From Bacteroidota bacterium (GTDB lineage Bacteria > Bacteroidota > Ignavibacteria > Kapaibacteriales > UBA2268), in NCBI GenBank assembly GCA_024280675.1, contig JAJRPT010000138.1:1-5291 (forward strand): a stretch of DNA of 5,291 nucleotides, written 5' to 3'. Below, piece after piece: positions 1 through 5,291 of the stretch; positions within the stretch are counted from its first letter, which is position 1, and every line of letters begins with the position of its first letter. The translations under genes and the position numbers were made by a program. Under the pieces are notes generated by a model, which was given only the letters and a program-made list of their open reading frames with translations, was not told the origin of the DNA and searched no databases.

Positions 1-780
1 AAATATGGTGAGGGTACAAAAATACCAATATTGAAATTAATTAATCAAGATGACAATGATTTGCAAGAACTCGCCACTTTTGTTTATGAGAAAGTGTTCC
101 TCGGCTATAATTTAAAACAATGGGGCCTGCCTCCCACGGATTTAGATCCAAGCGTATCGGGGCGCCTACCCATCTTATGTGGGCGGGATGACAGGTATTT
201 CTCTGACCAATACCAAGCCATGCCAAAGCGCGGATACACTTTATTGTTTGAGAAAATGATTAGCAATAAAAATATTAATCTACTCTTGGACACTGATTTC
301 AAATCCATTGAGGGCGAAATTAATTATGATAATTTAATTTACACAGGCGCCATTGACTCTTTCTTTGATTACAAATATGGCAATCTTCCCTACCGCTCTT
401 TGGAATTTAATTTTATCAATTACAAGAAAGAATTTTTCCAAGAATGTGCACAAATTAATTTTCCAAACGAGCATGATTACACACGCTCGACCGAATTAAA
501 ACACGCAACTGCCCAAACTCATCCAAGCACAAGCATTGCTTACGAATACCCAAAAGCATTTATATTGGGCGAAAACGAACCCTATTATCCAATCCCAAGC
601 GATGACAACCACAGATTATACGAAAAGTATAAACAAGAAGCAGAAAAACTAGCTCAAAAGAAAAACATTTATTTCACGGGCAGACTTGCCATGTACAAAT
701 ATTTTAACATGGACCAGACCATTGGCGTTGCACTTTCGCTTTTCGACAAAATTATTCTTGAGGGGAAAGCAACAAAGTGA
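1..780 (+). CDS. glf: UDP-galactopyranose mutase, 5'-truncated by the window edge
   Basis: This flavoenzyme interconverts UDP-galactopyranose and UDP-galactofuranose, the donor for galactofuranose-containing surface glycans; it is expected to be cytosolic. The frame is open from base 1, and 259 residues are present. Numbering from base 1, GYNLKQW (35-41) precedes Arg55 in GRLPI, exactly 14 residues after Trp41, the same spacing as Trp160 to Arg174 in the Klebsiella enzyme as I recall it. DDRYF (63-67), Arg162 in YTRSTELKH (matching the second substrate arginine, Arg280), YYPIP and the C-terminal GRLAMYKYFNMDQ flavin/substrate motif follow. By this alignment about 119 N-terminal residues are missing, including the GxGxxG FAD-binding Rossmann motif. 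A TTG at base 31 is not a credible start, because homology continues upstream (KIPILKL). The gene ends in TGA and overlaps the next gene by 4 bp, so the two are probably co-transcribed and coupled. The family assignment is very firm. Confidence 0.96.
   Translation, partial: KYGEGTKIPILKLINQDDNDLQELATFVYEKVFLGYNLKQWGLPPTDLDPSVSGRLPILCGRDDRYFSDQYQAMPKRGYTLLFEKMISNKNINLLLDTDFKSIEGEINYDNLIYTGAIDSFFDYKYGNLPYRSLEFNFINYKKEFFQECAQINFPNEHDYTRSTELKHATAQTHPSTSIAYEYPKAFILGENEPYYPIPSDDNHRLYEKYKQEAEKLAQKKNIYFTGRLAMYKYFNMDQTIGVALSLFDKIILEGKATK
760..765 (+). promoter_or_regulatory. Ribosome binding site for the HAD-UbiA gene
   Basis: GAGGGG lies inside the end of glf, 11 bases before the GTG at 777. It supports that GTG as the start and places translation initiation within the last codons of glf, consistent with coupled translation through the GTGA overlap. 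Confidence 0.6.
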
Positions 781-2213
781 ATAATCAAAAGAAAAACATA
801 CCATTGGTTTGCGACCTTGACGGCACATTAATCCACACAGATACTTTATTCGAAGCATTTCTTATTTTGCTGAAAACGAGTCCATTTTCTGTTTTGCTTT
901 TGCCCCTTTGGCTCTTTGGTGGCAAGGCAAAGCTGAAGAATGAAATATTTTCTAGAGTCATAATTCCCCCAGAATCGCTCCCCTACAACCCAGATGTTTT
1001 GAACTTTTTGAGAGAAGAAAAATCAAATGGCAGGAAAATAATTCTAGCAACGGCAAGCCATATTTCTGTTGCCAAAAGCATTGCCGGCTATTTAAATATT
1101 TTCGATGAAGTGCTTGCCACCAGCGACTCTTTGAATTTAATTGGCAAGAATAAAGCAAGAGTTTTAGTTGAGAAATACGGGTCGAAAAGTTTTGATTATA
1201 TTGGAGATCACCCTGTTGATCTGCATATTTGGGAACAGTCAAACTCAGCCTTAGTTGTGGAAAAGGGCGACTCACTTTCCAAGAAAGCGGCTCAGCTTTC
1301 CAAAGTTTCTCGAGTATTCAAACTGGCTCAGAAAAATTATATAAAGCTGTTCATAAGACAGATTCGTGTCTATCAATGGGTGAAGAATCTTTTGTTATTC
1401 TTACCAATTCTGCTGGCACACCATCTGGGCGGTGTGGATTTATTTCTAGATATTTTGCTTGGCTTTTTTGCATTCAGTTTCGTGGCATCTTCTGTTTATC
1501 TGAGCAATGATTTGCTGGATTTGGAGGCGGATCGCTCACACCCCAGGAAAAAGTTCCGACCTTTGGCAAGCGGAGAAATGCCACTTGTTCATGGTTTTGT
1601 TTTCGCAAAAGCATTTTTTATTGCTGGGTTTCTCACGGCATACTTTTTCCTTCCGATTGATTTCTTCTTCACACTTTTGACATATTATTTCATCACCACA
1701 TTGTACTCTTTTTGGCTAAAGCGACTTGTTTTAATCGACGTTTTCACCCTTGCCTCACTTTATACAATCAGAATAATTGCCGGCGGTTCGGTGAGCGGGG
1801 TGGAAATATCTCCATGGCTATTGGCATTTTCAATGTTTATTTTCCTCAGCCTTGCACTCGTCAAACGTTACACAGAACTGCTAAATATGATTTCCCAAAG
1901 CAAGAAATTTGTCATCGGACGAGGGTATCAGTCGGGCGATTCTGGACTAATTCTAGCATTCGGAGGTGCGGCATCCTATTCGGCAATACTCGTTTTTTCT
2001 CTTTATGCCAACAGCCCCCAGGTTGCTTCACTCTACCAAAACCCACATTATATGTGGTTGGTAGCAGTATTATTGCTTTACTGGATTTCCCGAATTTGGT
2101 TGCTTTCCCACCGTGGGCAGATGAGTGACGATCCGATAGTTTTCACCGCAAAGGACAAGAGTTCGTGGGTGATTTTTATTTTAATTATAGTTTTAGCATT
2201 TTTTGCAACCTAG
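777..2213 (+). CDS. HAD phosphatase / UbiA prenyltransferase fusion (probable polyprenyl-phosphate 5-phosphoribosyltransferase)
   Basis: A 478-residue two-domain protein. The N-terminal HAD hydrolase (about 8-180) has DLDGT with nucleophile Asp13 and acid/base Asp15, motif II LATAS (Thr92), a motif III lysine (probably Lys126) and motif IV GDHPVD (Asp144, Asp148); all catalytic positions are intact. The C-terminal domain (about 190-478) is a polytopic UbiA-family membrane protein. It begins with RQIRVYQWVKN (194-204), then has the first Mg/diphosphate motif NDLLDLEAD (Asn244, Asp245, Asp248, Asp252) followed by HPRKKFRPLASG, the second motif region YSFWLKR...ID (Tyr310, Lys315, Asp321) with Arg332, and KRYTEL (363-368). 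These match M. tuberculosis Rv3806c (UbiA, DPPR synthase) better than quinone or heme prenyltransferases. Expected reaction: 5-phosphoribosyl transfer from PRPP to polyprenyl phosphate at the membrane. The HAD domain may remove the 5-phosphate of that product; this is inference. GTG start with 4-bp overlap of glf. The adjoining dprE1 and dprE2 strongly support the assignment. The prenyl chain length is unknown. Confidence 0.9.
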   Translation: MNNQKKNIPLVCDLDGTLIHTDTLFEAFLILLKTSPFSVLLLPLWLFGGKAKLKNEIFSRVIIPPESLPYNPDVLNFLREEKSNGRKIILATASHISVAKSIAGYLNIFDEVLATSDSLNLIGKNKARVLVEKYGSKSFDYIGDHPVDLHIWEQSNSALVVEKGDSLSKKAAQLSKVSRVFKLAQKNYIKLFIRQIRVYQWVKNLLLFLPILLAHHLGGVDLFLDILLGFFAFSFVASSVYLSNDLLDLEADRSHPRKKFRPLASGEMPLVHGFVFAKAFFIAGFLTAYFFLPIDFFFTLLTYYFITTLYSFWLKRLVLIDVFTLASLYTIRIIAGGSVSGVEISPWLLAFSMFIFLSLALVKRYTELLNMISQSKKFVIGRGYQSGDSGLILAFGGAASYSAILVFSLYANSPQVASLYQNPHYMWLVAVLLLYWISRIWLLSHRGQMSDDPIVFTAKDKSSWVIFILIIVLAFFAT

Positions 2214-2216
2214 TTC

Positions 2217-3551
2217 ATGAGCATAAACAAAGAAAATCTAAATACCGAATACCCCTCTTTTGGAAATTATCCAAAACTATATCCAAGCGAGGTTAAGCAT
2301 TGGAGTTGGCGGCATATCCCGCCCAATTTCTCTTCCTTCTCAGCTAAATTCTTGCCCCGTGGATTTGGCAAATCCTATGGTGATTCTTGTCTTTTGGAAG
2401 GGGGAATTCTCCTTGACACGACACAGATGAACAAGATAATTTCCTTCGACCGTGAGTCTGGAATTATCCGTGCCGAATCTGGTATATCCTTTGATGAGTT
2501 ACTTAATTTCCTAGTTCCAAGAGGATATTTCCTGCCGGTCACCCCTGGTACAAAGCATATTTCCCTGGCCGGTGCAATCGCCAATGACGTGCATGGGAAG
2601 AATCATTTCTCTGCTGGGAATTTTGGAAATCACATCACTAAATTTGAATTGCTTAGATCTGATGGGAGAAGATTAATCTGTTCTCCAGAGGAAAATAAAG
2701 ATTATTTTGCGGCAACAATCGGCGGTCTGGGTCTGAGCGGAATCATCACTTGGGCAGAATTCAAATGCAGGTCATCGCCCACTCCATACTTTTATGTAGA
2801 GAATATTAAATTTAGAAATCTTGATGAATTTTTTGAAATAAACGAGGTCTCAGAAGAAAGTTTCCCCTACACAGTCGCATGGATCGATTGCACGGCGAAG
2901 GGAAAACATCTGGGCAGAGGGATTTACAACCGTGGCAGACACGCAGAGGTGGGCAAAGATAATATACCAAATAAATCTCCAAAAGATGGAGCAAAGCCAT
3001 TTCCGTTTGAGATTGCTTTGATAAATAAGGCGACTACAAAAATGTTTAATTTGCTTTGGTACAACAAGCAAATCAGAAAGAAAACCAAAGGAATCTCTCA
3101 TTATAATCCATTTTTCTATCCCCTCGATGGGGTGGGTGGCTGGAACAAGGCTTACGGGAAAGCTGGATTTATTCAATACCAATTTGTTGTTCCGCTCGCC
3201 AGTGGGAAAGAAACGGTGAGGAAAATACTTGAGAAAATTTCCTCCTCTGGCTTGTCTTCATTTCTGGTGGTGCTGAAAACATTTGGTGATATTCCGCCCT
3301 CAGGAATGCTCTCTTTCCCAATGCGTGGAATTACTTTAGCGGTTGATTTTGCGGTTTCTAGGAATAGTTTGGCTCTTTGCCGTGAGCTTGATGTTTTGGT
3401 AAATGAGGGTGGCGGAAGACTTTATGTGGCAAAAGATTCACGTATGAAAGGTGCAGATTTTCGGAGATATTACAATAATTATGAAGAGTTCTCAAAATAT
3501 ATCGACCCAAAAATCACATCCAGCTTTTGGCAAAGAATACAGGAAAAATAA
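2217..3551 (+). CDS. dprE1: Decaprenylphosphoryl-beta-D-ribose 2'-oxidase-like flavoprotein (DprE1)
   Basis: FAD-dependent oxidase of the VAO/FAD-binding-4 type, 444 residues, slightly shorter than the M. tuberculosis enzyme. It should oxidise the C2 hydroxyl of polyprenylphosphoryl-ribose to the keto intermediate used by DprE2. The FAD domain shows RGFGKSYGDS (about 49-58), a PGT segment and VHGKNHFSAGNFGNH (125-139, with His126 matching His132). The substrate domain has YGKAGFIQYQF with Gln320 and Gln322, Lys354 in LKTFG, and RLYVAKDSR with catalytic Lys406 (matching Lys418). Two positions differ from mycobacteria: Ala375 in GITLAVDF replaces Cys387, and Phe300 in FFYPLD replaces Tyr314. 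The ATG lies 3 bp after the upstream stop codon and has no good Shine-Dalgarno sequence, so translation probably depends on coupling to the HAD-UbiA gene. No signal peptide or membrane segment is seen. Family and pathway are very firm; the polyprenyl chain is not known. Confidence 0.95.
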   Translation: MSINKENLNTEYPSFGNYPKLYPSEVKHWSWRHIPPNFSSFSAKFLPRGFGKSYGDSCLLEGGILLDTTQMNKIISFDRESGIIRAESGISFDELLNFLVPRGYFLPVTPGTKHISLAGAIANDVHGKNHFSAGNFGNHITKFELLRSDGRRLICSPEENKDYFAATIGGLGLSGIITWAEFKCRSSPTPYFYVENIKFRNLDEFFEINEVSEESFPYTVAWIDCTAKGKHLGRGIYNRGRHAEVGKDNIPNKSPKDGAKPFPFEIALINKATTKMFNLLWYNKQIRKKTKGISHYNPFFYPLDGVGGWNKAYGKAGFIQYQFVVPLASGKETVRKILEKISSSGLSSFLVVLKTFGDIPPSGMLSFPMRGITLAVDFAVSRNSLALCRELDVLVNEGGGRLYVAKDSRMKGADFRRYYNNYEEFSKYIDPKITSSFWQRIQEK

Positions 3552-3565
3552 AATTATAATAAATT

Positions 3566-3569
3566 AGGA
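3566..3569 (+). promoter_or_regulatory. Ribosome binding site deciding the dprE2 start
   Basis: AGGA lies in the short gap after dprE1. It is 7 bases before the ATG at 3577 but only 1 base before the ATG at 3571, so the downstream start is the better supported of the two. Confidence 0.5.
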
Positions 3570-3576
3570 AATGAAA

Positions 3577-4320
3577 ATGTATAAGAAAATACTAATATTT
3601 GGTGCCAGCTCAGAGCTTGCACACCAGACCGCAATTCATTTTGCGGCACCTGGTGTTCACTTTTTTTTGGCAGGACGTGAGGTGCAAAAGTTGCAAACTA
3701 TTTCTGATGATTTGACGGCACGAGAAGCAAAAATCAAAACTAGCATTTATCAGATTGATGCGCTAGATTTTGATTTACATCAGAAGTTATTTGAAGACGC
3801 TGCCGCCGTGATGGACGAGATTGATCTAGTCATAATTGCCCACGGTACATTGGCAGCCCAAGAAGAAATCCAGAATAATATCGATGATATTTTAAGAGAA
3901 TATGGGATTAATTGCACTTCTGTTATTTCACTTTCTTCCCATGCCGCCACTTATTTTGAGAATCTTGGACGTGGAACCTTGGCAGTGCTTTCATCGGTTG
4001 CAGGCGATAGAGGCAGGGCAAGTAATTATATCTACGGCTCGGCAAAGGGTGCAGTTTCTTTGTATTTGCAAGGATTACGCAACCGCTTATTCAAATCAGG
4101 CATTAAAATAATCACAATTAAACCGGGGATGGTTCGCACAAAAATGACCGCTCACATGGCCGCCTCTCCCCTATTTTCCAAGCCAGAAGATGTGGGCAAA
4201 GGAATTTACAAAGCAATTATTTCTGGAAAAGACGTTGCCTACGTTCCGGGGTATTGGAAAATAATTATGGCGATTATCAAATCTATCCCAGAGAGTATTT
4301 TCAAAAAACTTAGTCTTTAG
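3577..4320 (+). CDS. dprE2: Decaprenylphosphoryl-2-keto-beta-D-erythro-pentose reductase-like SDR (DprE2)
   Basis: Short-chain dehydrogenase/reductase of 247 residues that should reduce the keto product of DprE1 with NAD(P)H, completing epimerisation of polyprenylphosphoryl-ribose to polyprenylphosphoryl-arabinose. Numbered from the ATG at 3577: nucleotide-binding loop GASSELA (9-15), AHGTL after beta strand 4, catalytic Asn112, Ser140, Tyr153 and Lys157 (YGSAK), and KPGMVRTKMTAH after strand 6. The PG.VRT.M.AH block and the C-terminal SIPESIFKKLSL closely resemble M. tuberculosis DprE2 (Rv3791) as I recall it, which separates it from generic SDRs. The loop lacks the last two glycines of the classical TGxxxGxG motif. 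The C-terminal 25 residues are hydrophobic and basic and may touch the membrane. An ATG two codons upstream (3571) is the alternative start, but its spacing to AGGA is too short. The 3' end overlaps the opposing gene by 11 bp. Confidence 0.93.
   Translation: MYKKILIFGASSELAHQTAIHFAAPGVHFFLAGREVQKLQTISDDLTAREAKIKTSIYQIDALDFDLHQKLFEDAAAVMDEIDLVIIAHGTLAAQEEIQNNIDDILREYGINCTSVISLSSHAATYFENLGRGTLAVLSSVAGDRGRASNYIYGSAKGAVSLYLQGLRNRLFKSGIKIITIKPGMVRTKMTAHMAASPLFSKPEDVGKGIYKAIISGKDVAYVPGYWKIIMAIIKSIPESIFKKLSL
4310..4320. other. Tail-to-tail overlap of dprE2 and the PLP decarboxylase gene
   Basis: The dprE2 stop (TAG, 4318-4320) lies beyond the stop of the opposing gene (TAA on the minus strand, 4310-4312), so the coding ends overlap by 11 bp. 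There is no intergenic space for a standard intrinsic terminator. Any termination must occur inside the opposing coding sequence or by another mechanism, so antisense read-through is likely in both directions. Confidence 0.85.
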
Positions 4321-5291
4321 ACAATAAATCATCCGAACTGGCTTTGCATAATTCTTCCATCATGGGCATCAGTCGGTCGATTGTCACATGGTCCATAATC
4401 ACAATTTTATACCATGCGGGATTATTATGATTGTCTGGCACAAGTCCATATTTCTCAACAAGTTCCGATTCGACAAACTCAGCTCTAATCGTAATAATAT
4501 TTGAGCCTTTTTCTCTGAAATATAAAATATTGTGCTTGTCAAGATTTCGGCACACCCATTTTGTCCTGTTTATCAAAATAGTAATTTTCTCCTGCCAATC
4601 GTAGGGACCATAATTGCTGAGGATCATCCAAACAGCCACCGCATTTGCACCAGACCGTGATCCAATTATGGTGTAATCTTCGCCCTCAATATAGCTTGCT
4701 TGCTTGGTTATGGCGTAATCTAGCAAGCCCTTATTGATAATAAATATTCCCGTACCGTAGGGCGCTTGAACCATTTTGTGTGCGTCCAATGTGACCGAAG
4801 AAATATTCGGATTACGGAAATCCAGCCTGTGGTTCTCTTTGGAAAATGGATAGAAAAATCCGCCAAAAGCAGCATCGACATGAATTTTAAAAGTCACATC
4901 CGCCTCCTTTAACAAATCCACATACAGGCGAACATCGTCGACCGAGCCAAACATTGTTGTCATCATGTTGGCTACCACAATGAAATATTTCACACCTTCA
5001 GACTTGCAATTTTCAATGATGTTTTTCAAAGAATTTTCTTTTAGCGAGCGATTACTTTCGTCCACTTTCACAAAGGAAATATTAATATTCAGTATATTGG
5101 AAGATTTTGCCATCGAATAATGGCTGTCTTCGGAACATAATATCATTATTTCGCTATCTTTTGCACCGAATTCTTTTCTAAAATAATTTCTGTACACCCA
5201 AATTGCCTGCATATTGGCTTCGGTTCCACCAGAGGCAACATATCCGTCGTGAGAACTGGGTTCTCCGCCCAGAATATCTTCTGCACAGATT
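4310..5291 (-). CDS. Group II PLP-dependent decarboxylase family protein, N-terminus outside the window
   Basis: PLP fold-type I enzyme related to glutamate, tyrosine and histidine decarboxylases and to archaeal MfnA. The frame is open to base 5291, giving 326 residues without the N-terminus. Reading from the edge, GYVASGGTEANMQA (complement of about 5204-5245) is the phosphate-binding motif of this family. HVDAAFGGFFYPF contains the aspartate (codon 4874-4876) expected to pair with the pyridine nitrogen. LDAHKM contains the Schiff-base lysine (codon 4775-4777), followed by a glycine-containing loop (YGTG). HVDAAFGG and the D-x-H-K-M pattern look most like MfnA-type decarboxylases and sphingosine-1-phosphate lyase relatives. 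The ATG at 5212 cannot be the start, because the SGGTEAN motif lies upstream of it. An amino-acid decarboxylase role is likely, but the substrate cannot be read from the sequence and a lyase is possible. It converges on the arabinose operon and is not part of that transcription unit, so a functional link is unproven. Confidence 0.85.
   Translation of the reverse strand, partial: ICAEDILGGEPSSHDGYVASGGTEANMQAIWVYRNYFRKEFGAKDSEIMILCSEDSHYSMAKSSNILNINISFVKVDESNRSLKENSLKNIIENCKSEGVKYFIVVANMMTTMFGSVDDVRLYVDLLKEADVTFKIHVDAAFGGFFYPFSKENHRLDFRNPNISSVTLDAHKMVQAPYGTGIFIINKGLLDYAITKQASYIEGEDYTIIGSRSGANAVAVWMILSNYGPYDWQEKITILINRTKWVCRNLDKHNILYFREKGSNIITIRAEFVESELVEKYGLVPDNHNNPAWYKIVIMDHVTIDRLMPMMEELCKASSDDLLSKD

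Noticed and set aside
31..33. TTG as the start of glf
   Set aside because: The frame is open to base 1, the upstream residues fit the family, and a start here would leave out the FAD-binding Rossmann half of the enzyme. The gene is simply cut by the window edge.
778..780. TGA read as glycine (an SR1/Gracilibacteria-type code)
   Set aside because: The glf product ends naturally here after its C-terminal motif, the next gene starts in the GTGA overlap, and no gene in the window needs an in-frame TGA to stay open.
1712..2128. 138-codon open frame within the UbiA domain, in a different frame
   Set aside because: It has no recognisable domain, is rich in Cys/Arg/Asn as shadow translations are, and lies wholly inside a well-supported gene.
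2850..3182. 110-codon antisense open frame inside dprE1
   Set aside because: It has no recognised motif and lies entirely opposite conserved dprE1 codons, so it is a shadow.
3555..3560. Perfect TATAAT as a promoter for dprE2
   Set aside because: No -35-like hexamer lies 16-18 bases upstream (the sequence there is AAAGAA), transcription would begin at the ribosome binding site, and such hexamers arise easily in AT-rich gaps within an operon.
3661..3668. Run of eight T in dprE2 as a phase-variation or frameshift site
   Set aside because: The reading frame is intact through it, the run encodes the expected hydrophobic strand, and eight T is unremarkable in AT-rich DNA.
4313..4322. Small palindrome GTCTTTAGAC as a terminator for the convergent genes
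   Set aside because: The stem is only 4 bp with a 2-base loop and is not followed by a T-run on either strand.
5210..5212. ATG (minus strand) as the start of the decarboxylase gene
   Set aside because: The conserved SGGTEAN phosphate-binding motif is encoded upstream of this codon, and the frame stays open to base 5291.

Overview
The window carries five protein-coding genes and almost no intergenic DNA. Four lie on the plus strand in tight succession: a 5'-truncated UDP-galactopyranose mutase gene (glf, 1-780), a fused HAD phosphatase / UbiA-type prenyl-phosphate phosphoribosyltransferase (777-2213), dprE1 (2217-3551) and dprE2 (3577-4320). The fifth, on the minus strand (4310-5291), is a group II PLP-dependent decarboxylase-family gene whose 5' end lies outside the window. 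No RNA genes, insertion sequences, CRISPR arrays or long repeats are visible.

Together the plus-strand genes look like a precursor-supply operon for furanose sugars. Glf makes UDP-galactofuranose from UDP-galactopyranose. The UbiA domain is expected to transfer 5-phosphoribose from PRPP to a polyprenyl phosphate, and the fused HAD domain is a plausible phosphatase for the product. DprE1 then oxidises polyprenylphosphoryl-ribose at C2 and DprE2 reduces it, giving polyprenylphosphoryl-D-arabinofuranose, the lipid-linked arabinose donor. In Mycobacterium tuberculosis these functions build arabinogalactan and lie in two separate loci (glf and ubiA near Rv3806c-Rv3809c; dprE1/dprE2 at Rv3790-Rv3791). 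Here they form one strand-consistent cluster with a 4-bp overlap, a 3-bp gap and a roughly 25-bp gap. No arabinosyl- or galactofuranosyltransferase, flippase or acceptor gene is in the window, so the final glycan cannot be told.

The organism is probably not an actinobacterium. The DNA is AT-rich, with many A/T-ending codons and AT-rich runs, unlike GC-rich mycobacteria and corynebacteria, and the genes are tightly packed. TGA acts as a true stop at the end of glf, which argues against codes that reassign TGA. A bacterium with a compact AT-rich genome, for example from the Patescibacteria/CPR, would fit, but the window does not prove this.

The convergent decarboxylase gene overlaps the end of dprE2 by 11 bp and belongs to a different transcription unit. 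It has the PLP-binding lysine and aspartate of its family, but its substrate cannot be assigned. The points most worth a second look are the HAD-UbiA fusion, the joining of galactofuranose and arabinofuranose precursor genes in one operon, and the natural replacement in DprE1 of the cysteine (Ala375) and tyrosine (Phe300) that matter for benzothiazinone inhibition in mycobacteria.
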